A DNA stretch of 64,000 nt from Lunularia cruciata (Eukaryota > Streptophyta > Marchantiopsida > Lunulariales > Lunulariaceae). The notes beneath the pieces were generated by a model. That model was not told the origin of the DNA. It saw only the letters and a list, made by a program, of their open reading frames with translations, and did no database searches. Location: the NCBI GenBank assembly GCA_948567375.1, contig OX419758.1:48427001-48491000 (forward strand), read 5' to 3'. The translations under genes and the position numbers were made by a program. Shown here piece by piece: positions 22,330 to 35,109 of this stretch (position 1 is the stretch's first letter; the number at the start of each line of letters is the position of its first letter).

Positions 22330-24770
22330 AAGGATTTGAATATTCAATCATGACTAGATGTACTCCCAAGGGTGAAATTGAGGTGAAAAGGAGAAAAACA
22401 CTAGTAAAAAAACACCTCCAAATTTCCAAGTGTGGTTTTTATTGTTGGACGGATTACATCAAGAAGAAGAAAATAGACTTCTTGTTATGGGATTAGGGTC
22501 TCACTAATATCACCATGGTGTACAAAATTCATGCCAATTCTAATAATCTAAGTAGGAAATTGTTGCAAGGTTTCTCTATGATGTGGAAGAAAGACCATTG
22601 ACAATGGGTGTTGGGTGTAGATTGTTTGTCATTTAGGGAAATTCACATAGATACCACACATAATTGTCCAGTCAAAAGGTTGAAAAAACAAATATGAAGG
22701 ACCCTACTTGTTGTACCATCAACTATAATGAGGTTACTTTGTTTGAAATAAACAAACTATGTCAACAAAAATTACACTATCTTCTTCCAGTTCATACACA
22801 AGTCATAAATGATAAATTGGGTTAGGATGTTTTGTGAGTGGGTCATTGAGCTACTTGAAGACATGACCAATAGCTCCACCACCATTGTAGCCTGTTTTTT
22901 CATAAATTTTTACATCAACATGAACCTTTTGATGGACAATGAGAAGGAAAAGTTCATGCACCATCCGGCTTACTTTAGTTGAGACCTAAACTTACCCAAA
23001 TAAATTATAAAGCACCACAATGTTGATGCCCAAAAAAGGGAATTTTGTAGAAGTAGAAAAAGCCTACGTTTTAGTTACATTCATAAGAAGATCCGTATCA
23101 TTTGTGTAAGGTGTAAGCCTCCAAGAAATGAAAAAGACAATAGGATGTGGAATCTTCATCAAGGGAAAGTCTTGGTCTTTATAAGACCAAAACATATAAG
23201 TTTGCTTGTGAGTAAGGTCCACCTTAGGAACAAGAGATGGTTGACAAAAAAAGTAGCCACAATAGCCCAGACCATAAATTTTGGGAGTGAGGATTCCTTC
23301 ATGCATATTTTGTCAACTGAGGCAAATAAAGAGAATGAGGTATCAAATGACAAAGCCCAATTATCTTTCCCACTTGTAGAGGAAGGACATTTGATGGACA
23401 AGGCAAAGATGCCAACCATAGAAACAATCATCTCTACTATGGCTCTAGTCCAAAAATTGGTTCTTAACAATGGAGAATCTTGCACTACAAGTCAAAACAT
23501 GATACAAAATAAACTTACCCAAAGGCCAATTTTGTCAAGAGGTTGATGACACAAATGTGGAGGCATCTTGGAAGAGCTCAACAAATCCAACAAGACAACC
23601 TACAATATCCTCAATGCTAGAAGAAAAAATAAAAGAGAACAACATTGTTGCTAATGGGAAATTTCTACCCAATAACAATATAGATTGCATGCCAAGGAAC
23701 CAACTCCTAATCACAAAGCAACAAAGATGGTCATCTTGGGTCAAGGCAACAATCCATGTTCCGAAATGAGGAACTAGTAAATGCACCCAAAACAAAGAGT
23801 GCCCTATGAAAACAATAAGGCTAGGCTGGTGATTCTTTTCCTTGGTTAATGATAACCTGTATGGTCCATATCATGAAACCGGAATGGGAGGCATTGGAGG
23901 AGATCAAACATTGTACTAGAAGCTAGATCCAACAATGAAACAACTAGCAGCTCTTGTGAGTCATTTGCACCAACTAGTCCAATCCAAAACAAACAAAAAG
24001 GATAAAGAAAGTAACAAGAACCTAGAAGAGTTCCAAAAGGAGGAACTAAATTGGAAAAAGCAATGAAAATTTCTAATCCAAGGGTTGAAGAAAGAGGTTG
24101 AAAATTATAGCATGCAAGTCATCTAACAATAGAATCAACACAAAGTGGAGATTGGAATAGGAATGAGAAACTTGCAACCTTACAAAATGAGTTGGAAATG
24201 GCACATGCAAATACAAAGGTGGTGGAGACCAAATATAGAATAGTTGACCAACCTTCACATCTCCAACCTGTCCACCAACTTGAAACAGCAATAAGAGAAG
24301 GTGCTAGAGTAAGAAAAAAGGATTTGTAACAAAAGGACAAACATACTCAACACCAAACAAGCCAATTTGGAAACCAAACAAGTTGGGTTGATCACAATTA
24401 TCATGCATAAAATCACTCAACTACTCAACTAATTGGGGCGCATGGGCAACAAAATCTCCCAACATACAAAGGTGAAGGATTTGCACACTCATATTGATGC
24501 ATTCAAGAGGAAAACCTACACAAATGAGCAACTCTATACGTTGTCTACTAAACTCCAAGGCCACACTAATGCCAATTCAAGGAGGCTCAAACCGGCTTTG
24601 GATAAATTGTAGATGGATACAAAAAGGAGCTCATGTACCTTATTCAAATATTCAAAGGAGTTGAGAGTTTCTCCTAAGTACCACTTGCCCCTCTTGCCAA
24701 GGAATATTAAATAGTGCATCATCTTACAAAAATGGCAGTTGTTGTTTCTGTTCCCAAACAAGGAGGTGTC
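22330..24770 (+). pseudogene. G2: decayed copy of unclassified coding repeat
   Basis: The plus-strand counterpart of G1. The conserved block at 22370-22640 encodes EVKRRKTLVKKHLQISKCG, then TDYIKKKKIDFLLWD and WKKDHXQWVLGVDCLSFR (X, stop). Downstream pieces are open at 23145-23546 and 23557-23769. Lysine/glutamine/glutamate-rich coiled-coil-like segments run from about 23930 to 24720 (LAALVSHLHQLVQSKTNKKD, HTHIDAFKRKTYTNEQLYTL). Stops and frameshifts are frequent. No RT, transposase or LTR was seen, so the class is unknown. Confidence 0.5.
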
Positions 24771-25032
24771 ATTTTGTATGCCCTATTGATGTTTACATTT
24801 TAATAGACAATTTTTTTGTTGTAAATGTACATACTTTGTACACAGATACCTGAATTAATACAAAAAGTTATTGTTAGTCCAATAGAGGTGGACCACAATT
24901 GGCTGAGGTGATTATAGTCTTTGGCTACTTAACATTAGGTTTGGGGTAGAAGAAAAGAAGAGATATGATAAGGTTTGAGCGGCTTAGATGTAATAAGGAA
25001 ATTTTCATCCATTGGATCTTTGTCTTGCCAAG
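24771..25032. other. AT-rich spacer
   Basis: No recognisable feature between the G2 relic and the LTR of element C. Confidence 0.5.
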
Positions 25033-25612
25033 CGTAAATGTTCCAAGAACAAGAGAATCTCCAAGAGAGACAACAGGTTTCATCTCTCAATACGTTGGTG
25101 CCCCAAAGGAGCACCTTGTCTTTATTATATAGCAAAGAGGAATCACTCAAAGAGCTCTATCCTTGGATCAGATCCATGGATTGGTGACATGTTGATGCGC
25201 TCCACTGTTAGATTAGTTACATGGATTGGTGACATGCTAATCCTTGTCCTATTTGGTTGGTCAAAATAAGTTTGACCAAAGGGAATCTTTGGGGAATCTT
25301 CTTGTAGTAAACTTAGAATAGTATGGGCAAAGTACCATTGAAAAGCTCTTATGAGACAAAAAAGGGAGAGAACACAACATTTTTTCTCTTAGAGGAAAAT
25401 AAAACTATTTTTTGAGATCTAATTCATTCATTTAGGCCTCCAAAATTGACTCTGAAGTTTCCAAGGTGTTTTTGACCTCTACTCTGTTAGTGAAAGTATT
25501 CATTTAGTAGCACCTCTATTTGATCTACTTAGACCATCATATATAACATCCCTTCATATATTACCAAGCCAATTTTCACCTTTAGATAATATGTCTAGCT
25601 CATGGTATTACA
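25033..25612 (-). repeat. Element C 3' LTR (short form, 580 bp)
   Basis: Similar to the LTRs of A and B but lacking the 156-bp U3 duplication. Its left end is degenerate (CGTAAATG where TGTAATAC is expected); its right end is GGTATTACA. The minus-strand polypurine tract AAAAGGGGGAGGTT follows. Confidence 0.8.
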
Positions 25613-27440
25613 AACCTCCCCCTTTTAAGACACAACATCCTTGTTGCAAAATTGTTGCTCAAAAGATTGCACTAACACCAATATGTGGGTCAAGTTAGTT
25701 GCTTGCTCCCATGTTGCTTCATAAAATAGGTACCCTTTCTAATTTATGAGACATTCCACACATAGATGATAGGTACCACAAATGTGTTTGTGGAGAATGC
25801 ATTTGACTTCTATTCCTCTGTGCCATCAATGAGTGTTAGACAAGGTATAACTTCTTGTATGGAAGGAAAGTGGGGTGATTAGGGCACATATTTGCATAGT
25901 AAGGAAACACGGAACAATGCATGGATCTTCATATGAGGTGGTAGGCAAATGTGCCAATTTGATGGATGATGGGATAAGCCTCAAAAAATGAGGTTTGAGC
26001 TTACAAGGGCCAACTAATGTGAGGTTGGCTATATATAACCACACTTGATTCCCAATGCTGAACTTAATGTGCTTGTGATGTGCATCTTCATTTTTATTTT
26101 TTTTCTATTTTGGGAGATATGCAACCCGCACTTAACATTCTCTACACACTATTGGATTCTAGAAAAGAAGTGTTGACAACATAAAATTTTGTAGCCATTG
26201 GGTTGATCTTTACCAAGCTTGAAGGTGGGAAAGAGTGATTTTTATATATGAGGAAGAATGGTGTGATATGTGTATAGAAATTTACTATATTGTTATAGGA
26301 AAATTCTACCAAGGGAAGTAAGGTATACCACCTTTCTTGTTCTTGTAAGGTGAAGCTTGAAAGCATTTCCTTAATTATGCAATTGGCCTGCTCTATTCGT
26401 CCATCAATTTGTGGATGGTATGCATGGACATGGCAAGTTTGGTTTTGAAGAGGCCAAAGAATGTTCTCCAAAACAAACCAATGAATTGAGTGCCTTGATT
26501 GATGATGAGCACTTGAGATAGACCATGGTTGAAAAAGACTGAAAATAAGTACAATTGAGCTAATTGTAGAGCAATCATGTCCTTGGTCATAGGACACACA
26601 TGAATCATTTTGCTTAGTCAGTCTACAAATACTATAATGGAGTCAAACCTTGAGTTTTTCTTGGGTAATTCATAAACCAGATCCATGTTGACTTGCTCTT
26701 AACATTGTGTAGGAGTATGGAGAGGTCAAAGGAGTCCTACATGACATTGATTAGAGGTCTTTTTTTTATGGAGTAGGTACCTTTGAATGTACTCTTTCAC
26801 ATTTTTGCTCATCTTGGGCCAATAGTAATGGTATTTGACTATATCTAAAGTCTTGTCTACTCCAACGTGACCTACAATGGTAAAATCATAACATTCCATT
26901 AGGATGGTGGTTCTTAGGTCTGGGACATCTTGGATCGATAACTTACCATCCCAAAAAGTGAGTCCTTGGGTATTGGTTACACTTTTGGATGATTGAGCTC
27001 CAATAATCTATGGATCAATCTTCATAATAGTAAGAATCCTTAACAAAAAATTTAGGTTCATCTTGATCTTTACCACCAATTTTTTTTCCATAGGCATTCA
27101 AGTGAATGGATTTGCAAGTTGCTTCTTGCCTTCCATATATGTGATTTTCATGTTGAATTGTTGTCTCCACTTTTCCCAATGAATGTGTTGATGAGATAGC
27201 TCTTTTTGTATCTCAAGGTAGACTAGAGGTTTGTGGTCTACCTCTACTACAAATGCCTTTTTGCCAAGATAGTGCTTACAATGCTTGGTTGCAAGGACAA
27301 TGACCAACTCTTCTTGTTTGATGGTATGATAGTTGCACTTTGTTGATAATAAATTTTGAGAGAAATATGCAAGTGGGTGTCATCCATCATTCCATTCTTA
27401 TTGTAGACTACTCTTATCTCAACACTTGATGTATTTGTAA

Positions 27441-28592
27441 TGTAACAATATAGAGTTTATTGATGAGTTTGTTGAGACTAACAAAGTAGAAAATAGGCCA
27501 AATTAACTAAGAATATTCTAGAAGCATCTAAGAAGCTACTTATAATACTCCAAGGACAAGAGAAGAGAGAAAACAAAAATTCCACACTCAATCATCCGAT
27601 GCCCCAAAGGAGCACTTTCTCTTTGTTATATAGACAAAGGTGATCTCCTCCAAGGAAGCTCCACCATAAGATTAGGCACATAGATAGGTGACATGTCAGC
27701 AAGCTCCACCCTTGGATTAATTACTTGGATGAGTGACATGTTGGTCTTGATCCTATCTGGTTGGTCAAATATACTTTGACCAAAGGTTATCTTTTAGTGA
27801 ATCTTCCTATAGGAATCTTAGAATCACGTAGGTGACGTATAGTTGGAAAGCTCTCAATGAGATGAAGCAAGGGGAAGGAAGGCTAAATTCTCATCCATTT
27901 GGGGGGGGGGGATTTGCACATTTTTAGGCCTAATTCATCCGTTTAGGCCTCCAAAATTGCCTTCAAAGATTTGACATATTTTGATTCCTACTCTATTAGT
28001 AGAAGTCCCCTTTTGGTGCAACTTCTCTCTAATCTATTTAGTTCATCATGTGTAACATCATTCTAGATGTTACCAAACCAATTCTCACCTTTAAATCATA
28101 TGTATAGCTATTGGTTCTAAGGTTTTTAAGTCTATTTTGGTTTTTGCCCTATTAGTAGAACTACTCTTTTGGTGATACTTCCATCTGATTATTTTGTTCA
28201 TCATTATAGCATCATTCTAGATGTTACCAACCCAAATTTGACATCAAGATCATATGGCTAGGTCTTTGTATTACACTACTTGGCACCTTCTAAGTGTTGG
28301 GTAATGTGCATGCCAAGGGGAAAGCTTCTTGGCTAGCTTAGCTTGCACGCCAAGTAGGCAGCTTCTTAAAGTTCTTGAGAATTTTCTTGGTTAACTTGGC
28401 TTGCACTCCAAGCAGACGGCTCTTAGGAAACTTCTTGAGTAGCTTTGCAAGAGCTTTGTATATTTTTCTATAAATACCAAAGCATATGCTCATATTAAGC
28501 ATTTGAAGTTTCTCTCATTCAAGAGTCCCAATGTGATCTTTCACTTTGATATTCCATTCTCCTATTTCTCTCCAAGGTCTTGGTCTTTTACA
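27441..28592 (+). repeat. RLG-2 solo LTR in element C, itself interrupted
   Basis: Begins TGTAACAATATAGAG and ends GGTCTTTTACA. It is flanked by TGTAA (27436-27440) and TGTAG (28593-28597), a 5-bp duplication with one mismatch. Element A has the empty site (CTGTAGCCAACTTG). Removing the nested long-form RLG-1 solo LTR and its TSD copy leaves about 412 bp, the same as the LTRs of element D. Confidence 0.92.
27541..28275 (-). repeat. RLG-1 long-form solo LTR nested in RLG-2 LTR
   Basis: 735 bp with ends TATAATAC...GTATTACA (first G mutated to A), flanked by the perfect 5-bp duplication CTACT (27536-27540 and 28276-28280). It contains a G10 homopolymer near 27901-27910. It sits inside the 27441-28592 LTR, which fixes the relative age. 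Confidence 0.95.
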
Positions 28593-30179
28593 TGTAGCCA
28601 ACTTGATTGGATATTTTGGGTCATACCATTTCAAGATTAGTGCATGTAATAATACATTTTTCAATTAAGTGATTTGAAGTGAAAATCTCTCCAATGGTAG
28701 TATTCTTGAAAGGCCAATTCTTGTGTTGTTCTCCACATCCACTTCTTTCCCTTTACAAGTAGTGTAATTAAAGATTATGTGATCTTGGAAAAGTCCTTGA
28801 AAAATTGACAATAAAACTCTATCAATCCCAAGAAACTCTTGAGTTGAGCTTGATCTTCTAAAACACCCAATTTTTTAACAATCTCTATTTTATATGTTAA
28901 CACTTGGATTCCTTCTGTAATTACTCTAAATACCAAGTAATCTACTTAAGACTTGCCAAACTTGCACTTTGAGACTTTGGCATATAATTAGTTTTGTCAT
29001 AGAATTTGGAGGACTTCTTGTAGATGTTGCTTGTGCTCCTTTATTGTGTTGCTATAGACTAAAATTTTATCAAGGAAAATGATAATAGATTTATCCAAGT
29101 ATAGATAAAATATGTCATTTATCAAACTCATGAAAGTGGATGTTGCATTGGTGAGACCAAATGTTATCACTAGGTACTCAAAATGACCATACCTTGTTCA
29201 AAAGGCAATTTTATGTATATCTTCTTTTGTGATTCTAATTTGGTTATAACCGCTCTATAGATCAGTTTGGCATAGTGTTTTGCCCAATTGAGTTGATCAA
29301 ACATGTCATCCATACAAGGTAATGGGTATTTTTTCTTCACATGTTGTTGATTTAGGCATCAAAAGTTAATGCACATGCATATTATACCGTCCTTTTTCTT
29401 CACAAAAAGACAAGAGGCCATATGGTGATATGCTAGTTTAGAAAACTCTTTTTGCAATGTAAACTTGAGTTGAACTTTGCACTCCTCCAACTAATGAGAT
29501 GGTAGTCAATATGGGGCCTTACAAGGAGGTGTTTTCTTAAGAAGTATCTTGATTTTATGATCTACTCTCCTTTTTGGTGGTAATCATGAAGGTAAATCAT
29601 CACAAAAGATATCTTGAACCTCATTGACTACATCTTTCAGATTCTCAATTATTTATCCATTGAGTATGCACTCTTGACTTCACATATGAGACTCATGAAA
29701 CATTTATTTGTCAACCAAATAATTGTTGTCCTTATGACATAGAGAGGTAGTTCTTGCCTTTATGATCTTCTATGATCTTTTATGATCTTCTTCTCCATCT
29801 CCAATGATCTTCTATTGGCTAGTTCGCACTCTTCTCTTTCTCTAGTTGACCCTGGGGTTGTAATGCTCTATACACGACATGCTCATGATCGCATTGGGAA
29901 CAAGCTAACCATATCACTCATGACTCAATTTCTTCTTGATACTTTCTTATAAAGAGTGCTACCTTTTTAAGTAGCTACTCAATCCTCTTAGTCTGACCAT
30001 TAGGTAACTTTACTTCTTTATTCTCATCTTTCTTTAGTTCTATCTCCAACTTATTGCAATAGTGCAAGACAATAAATTCTCTATTGCTACAAGGTATATT
30101 AATATTCTTGCAGTATTGCCCCCTAATACTCCATTTACAATAATCACTTATGTGTTTGTCTTCCTCAACCTTTGTGCAC

Positions 30180-31450
30180 TTGTCCTCTTCCTTCTCCCAC
30201 TTTTACTCTTCTCCATTGAGCCAATAACATTGCAAGGTACATTTACTAGTTCCTTTTTGGATGTGATTTCAACATCCTTCTCCTCAATTTGTGTCTCCAA
30301 GTTGTTGAAAGGTCATTTGTATGGAGGCTGAGGGCATGTAGGAAGGCAAGCATGACAATTGATGGCTATATGCCTAACTTGACCACAAGTATAACAATGT
30401 TGTTACTCAATGTGAACCCTTTCTCCTCATTGGACTCCATCTCTCCTTTCTTCAACCTATCCTTATTCTTCTTGGAGCAATCGTGCTCCTTGGTCTTGGA
30501 AAAAAATGTTGCACAATTCCAAAAGAATTGTTCCACCAAAGTGCAATGTTTCAACCCAATAGTGTTGAGTTAGGACTACCTCTTCACCTCTTCCAAGCAC
30601 TCTTGGTATTCTTTGAGCAGATGCAATGCAAGGATTTTGGACTATTACCTCTTGGAAAATTTGCTCTTTTAATCCTCATTTGAAATTATCAAGAGATTTT
30701 GTTGGACTTAGATCAATTATTGCAACTTGTAGATCAAGAAATGCCTCCATGTACTCTCGTATGCTATTTTTCTACTTCAACTCCCATAGTTGAGTTTGAG
30801 CCATCTGCATAAAATTCTTGGATTGGAAATTCTTTAGTATCCCTTCTTGCATTACCATCCAAGTGATCTCTCTTCCTTTTGCTAAAATTGATCATTCTTA
30901 AAAATTGTACTATATGAGAGCTTTATTCTAAAATTCCAAGACCAAAGAGAGAAATGGGAAAATGGAAGTCCACATTGGGACACTTGAATGAGGGAAAACT
31001 CTGAATGCCTAGCATGAGCTTTGGCTTGGTATTTATAGGTAGCATACAAGACCCCTGAGAAGCTTCCTCAAGCTGCTTTCTTAGAGTGCAAGCCAAGTTA
31101 ACTAAGAAGCTTCTCAAGAAGCTTCCTTTTAGAAGCCGTCTACTTGGCATGCAAGATAAGATAGTTAGAAGCTTCTAGAAGCTACTTACTTGAGATGCAA
31201 GCTAAGCTAGTCGGGAAATTTCCCAAGAAGCTTCATAAATACTTCCGGAATATTTTAGGCTAATTTGTCTTATTTGCTACTTTGTTAGCCCTACTAACTT
31301 CATCTCTAAACTCCATATTGTTACATTTATGATTAAGTACCCACATGCAAATACACTTACTGATGATCTATGATCTCAATTGTGAATAATCTAAAATATT
31401 AATTCATCCTTAAAATCTAATTTTCTACTACTCTTTCACAACATTTGTAG
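30180..31450 (-). pseudogene. Decayed gag of element C
   Basis: Minus-strand similarity to element A gag on both sides of the 30927-31325 solo LTR. It loses collinearity with A after about 31450, which is taken as the truncation point. Confidence 0.65.
30927..31325 (-). repeat. RLG-2 solo LTR in element C gag
   Basis: Reverse-oriented RLG-2 LTR (399 bp) ending CTCCATATTGTTACA, flanked by TTTAT duplications (30922-30926 and 31326-31330). Element A gives the empty site (GGCTTTATCGGTC). It contains a GAAGCTTCTAGAA motif at 31168-31180, a perfect three-unit heat-shock-element pattern. Confidence 0.92.
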
Positions 31451-32182
31451 TGCCAAAGCTAGTTTGCTCAGATATTGGAGTGATAGTATTGGTAGTCATA
31501 GGTATTTTAGTAGTTACTCATGGATTACTTGTTGGCAGTTTGATTTCACATTAGGGCTAATGATCATATAGTGGGACCTAATGGCGCCATAAGGACTAAA
31601 GACCTAGGTCAAGCAGAGGAGTATACCTTCAAAGTGTAGCTCTAAAGAGCTCACTTCTCTAATGTTGAGCCTTTGACTTCCTAACTATGGTGGACAAAGG
31701 TCAATGAGCATCACCTAGAGTCTCTTAGCTATGCTGGGTGTGGCTTGATTGAAATTGGTGCTTGATTGTTGATAGATTTGATTTGATTGTAACTTGAGTG
31801 GAAGAATGAATTAATAACATCAGAAAAGTGAGAGTAAAGGAAAAATGAGGTGTAGGAACTAAGGATGTTGGTGGTATTTCTAAGCTTTGTTCATCATTGG
31901 TACATTTGATCATGGTCTTAGATTTCCTTGAGAGTGATGATGTGCAAAAGCTCCATTCAAGTTGATATAAATTTGTTAATGGGGTAGATAGTATGTGAAA
32001 GTGCTTGCTAAATTTTTGAGGATTGAGTCAATTTGAGATAATGGGTGTTTGATTTGAGTCCAAGAGGTGAATCAAGGTTTGTTTTGTGCAAATTGAAACC
32101 AAAGTGAAAATTGAATATGGATTTGGAAACTCATCCCCTTGAATTAGGGATTCAAAGATCCCCATCCTCTCAATTCGGCTTG
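31451..32182. other. Flank of element B, nothing recognised
   Basis: No coding or repeat motif was recognised. It is continuous with 39558-39787 once element B is removed. Confidence 0.5.
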
Positions 32183-32187
32183 AGTTG

Positions 32188-32930
32188 TGTAATACTCCGA
32201 GGACAAGAGAAGAGAGAAAACACAAGTTGCACACTCAAACAATTGATGCCCCAAGGGAGCACCTTCTCTTTATTATATAGGCAAAGAGTATCTCCGCCAA
32301 GGAAGCTCCACCATAGGATTAGGGACACAGATAGGTGACATGTCATCAAGCTCCACCCTTGGATTACTTACTTGGATGGGTGACATGTCTGGTCTAGGTC
32401 CTATCTGGTTGGTCAAACAAGCTTTGACTAGAGGGAATCTTTTAGGGAATCTTCTTGTAGGAATCTCAAAATCATGTGAGTAAGGTACCGTTGGAAAGCT
32501 CTTGACGAGACAAAGCAGGAGGAGGGAAGGCCAGCCTTTCTCTCCATTAGAGGGAGGCGGAATCTGCACATTTTTGAGGCCTAATTCATCCGTTTAGGCC
32601 TCTGAAATTGCCTTTCAAGCATTTTAGGCATATTTTGGTTCCTACTCTATTAGTAGAAGTCCCCTTTTGGTGATACCTCTTTCTGATCTGTTTAGTCCAT
32701 CATGTGTAACATACTTCCAGATGTTACCAAACCAATTCTCACCTTTAAATCATATGTCTAGCTATTGGTTCTAAGGTTCTCAAGTCTATTTCGGTTTCTA
32801 CCCTATTAGTAGAAGTACTCTTTTGGTGATACTTCTATCTGATTTATTTTGACCATCATGTATAACATCATTCTAATGTTACCAAACCAAATTTCACATC
32901 TAGATCATATGGCTAGCTCTTGGTATTATA
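32188..32930 (-). repeat. Element B 3' LTR (743 bp)
   Basis: Long-form RLG-1 LTR starting TGTAATACTCCGAGG. The terminal CA is mutated to TA. The polypurine tract (minus AAAAGGAGGGAGGTC) follows at 32931-32946. Confidence 0.95.
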
Positions 32931-32946
32931 GACCTCCCTCCTTTTA

Positions 32947-33402
32947 AGACTCAACGTCCTCGTTGTGCAATTGTTGCTCAAATGCTTGCACCAACACCGG
33001 TGCATGTGCCAAATTGGCAGCGGGCTCCTAGGTTGCTTCATAGAGGGGGTAACCTTTCCATTGTACTAGATAGTCCACCCGCGGGTGGCGAGTACCACGC
33101 ATGCATTTTTGGAGAATCCGCTCCACTTCATATTCCTCTATGCCATCAATGAGTGTCAGACAAGGTCGAATGTCTTGTGTGGAATGACCTTGGCCTGATC
33201 GGGGAGCATATCTGCGTATTAGGGAGACATGGAAGACTGGATGGATCTTCATGTGTGGTGGTAGCTCAAGGTGATAGGCCACAATGCCGATGCGACAAAG
33301 AATCAAGAAAGGCCCAATAAAATGAGGTCTAAGCTTACGAGGTCCAACTAATGTGAGGTTGGTTGTAGATAGCCCTACTTGATCTCCAACATTGAACTCC
33401 AT
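32947..33402 (-). pseudogene. Integrase C-terminus and chromodomain (element B)
   Basis: Open from MEFNVGDQVGLST through EEYEVERILQKCMRG and YLVQWKGYPLYEAT. There a TGG to TAG change removes the conserved ATWEP tryptophan, truncating the chromodomain; similarity to A continues after the stop. Chromodomain retroelements use this module for targeting. Confidence 0.85.
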
Positions 33403-34303
33403 GTGCCGATGCTGTGCATCAACATACTGCTTCTGTCAATTTTGCGCAATCTGTAATTTGTGCTTGCCGCTCTCCACACCTTGTTAGATTCTCGAAACAA
33501 ATGTGTTGACTGCATCGACCTTGGTAGCCATTGGACGGATTTTCATCAAGCTAGAAGGTGTGAAGGGATGCTCACCATACGTGAGGAAGATTGGAGTGAT
33601 CTGGGTGGATGCATTCACTGAATTTTTGTAAGCGAATTCCACCAACGGGAGTAGGGTGTCCACCTCTCTTGCTCTTTTAAGGTGAAGCCGCGTAACATGT
33701 CTTCAATTGTGCGATTAGCCCGCTCTATTTGGCCATCTGTTTGGCCATCTGTTTGCTGTGGACATGGCCAACTTGGTTTTGAAGAACCCAAAGAGTGTTC
33801 GCCAAAACAAGTTGGTGAATTGGGTGCCTCTATTGGTGATGAGTACTCTAGACAAGCCATGGTGAGCAAAGATTGCATCTAAGTATAATTGAGCTAGTTG
33901 TGGAGCGGTCACCTCCTTGGTGGTAGGGCATCCATGAATCATTTTGCTGAGCCGGTCCACAAAGACCACAATGGAGTCAAACCCTAAGGTGGTCTTGGGT
34001 AATTCACAGATGAGATCCATACTCACTTGTTCCCAATGTTGGGTAGGAGTGGGGAGAGGTTGAAGGAGCCCTGCAGGAGCTTGATTAGAAGCTTTTGTTC
34101 TATTGGCAAAGTAGGCAGCTACGCACATAGTCCATCGCGTTGTTTGCTATCTTGGGCCAATAGTAATGGCACTTGAATGCATCCAAGGTCTTGTCCACTC
34201 CGACATGAGCTGCAATGGCTGAATCATGACATTCCGCTAGGATGGTGGTGCGTAATTCTGGGACATTTGGGATCCATAATCTACCATCCCAAAAGGTGAG
34301 TCC
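33403..34303 (-). pseudogene. Integrase core (element B)
   Basis: Frames include SMDLICELPKTTLGFDSIVV and VLITNRGTQFTNLFW. The first Asp is present, the second is Asn (TNRG for SDRG), and the third, Glu, is present in QIERAN. A 12-bp duplication of CCATCTGTTTGG near 33730-33753 doubles the TDGQ residues, and a small loss upstream removes the YHPQ segment and shifts frame. Confidence 0.82.
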
Positions 34304-35100
34304 TTAGGTGCTAGTGATACCTTTGGATGATTGTGCTTCTACAATCTGTGGGTCAGTTTTTGTAACCGCCAGAATCTCTTGCCAGAATTCAGGGTTAATC
34401 TTCACCTCTGCCACCAAGTTGTTGGCCATTGGCATGCATGTGAATGCATCTGCAAGTTGCTTCTTACCTTCCACGTAAGTGATTGTTGAAGCGTTGTCGC
34501 CACTCTGCCCACCAAATTTGGCAACAAGATAGATCTTCTGCATCTCAAGGTAGACTAGAGGTTTGTGGTCTATCTCTACTACAAATGCCTTCTCGTCCAG
34601 GTAGTGCTTCCAATGCTTGGTTGCTAGAACGATGGCCAATTCTTCTCGTTCTGTGGTGTGGTAGTTGCACTCTGCCGGTAACAAATTTTGAGAGAAATAT
34701 GCAATTGGATGCCATCCGTCATGCCACTCTTGTTGTAGGACTGCTTCTATTGCTACGCTTGATGCATCTATAGCCAACTTGATTGGATGTTTTGGGTCAT
34801 ACCACTTCAAGATTGGTGCATGTAGCAAGGCGGCCTTCAATTCTTGAAAGGCCAACTCTTGTGCAGTTCCCCATGTCCACTTCTTCCCTTTGCCAAGTAG
34901 TGCCATTAAAGGCTGTGCAACCTTGGAGAAGTCCTTGACAAATCTACAATAGAATCCCGTCAACCCCAAGAAGCTCTTAAGTTGAGTTTGATCTTCTGGG
35001 GCACTCCATTTTTGAATGACCTCTATTTTATCTATCAATACTTGAATGCCCTATGCACTTACTCTATGCCCCAAGTAGTCTACTTCAGACTTGCCAAACT
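34304..35100 (-). pseudogene. RT connection and RNase H domain (element B)
   Basis: A 244-codon open frame, 34304-35038, closely matches A: SFLGLTGFYCRFVKDFS, LAIDASSVAIEAVLQQE, REELAIVLATKHWKHYL and VEIDHKPLVYLE. The first Asp of the RNase H motif is kept (AIDAS). A deletion near 34490 changes the segment after the KIYLVAK sequence. Confidence 0.85.
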
Positions 35101-35109
35101 CACTCTTTG

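Larger units (their letters stand above)
25640..30180 (-). pseudogene. Decayed pol of element C
   Basis: Minus-strand order: protease (about 29650-30100, loop reads LIYLVAIENLLSC), RT (28990-29640), RNase H split by the solo LTR (28593-28790 and 26990-27440, with VVEVDHKPLVYLEIQKELS), integrase (26142-26760, with INQGTQF in place of SDRGTQF and DGRIEQAN), and integrase C-terminus (25640-26060, LTLVGPCKLKPHF). Stops occur in every domain. Confidence 0.8.
25033..31450 (-). mobile_element. Element C: decayed, truncated RLG-1 (short LTR)
   Basis: A 580-bp LTR (25033-25612) ends in GTATTACA and abuts a polypurine tract. The internal part runs leftwards in coding order from gag (31450) to the integrase C-terminus (25640), all on the minus strand. 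It is heavily decayed compared with A and B, and sequence similarity stops near 31450 within gag, so the 5' LTR is missing. Two RLG-2 solo LTRs (one itself interrupted) are inserted in it. Each interruption is precisely defined by its TSD and by the uninterrupted sequence of element A. Confidence 0.85.

Noticed and set aside
30060-30135. A third rearrangement at the protease fragile site (element C)
   Set aside because: Aligned to B the segment has the same length, so it is substitution decay rather than an insertion.
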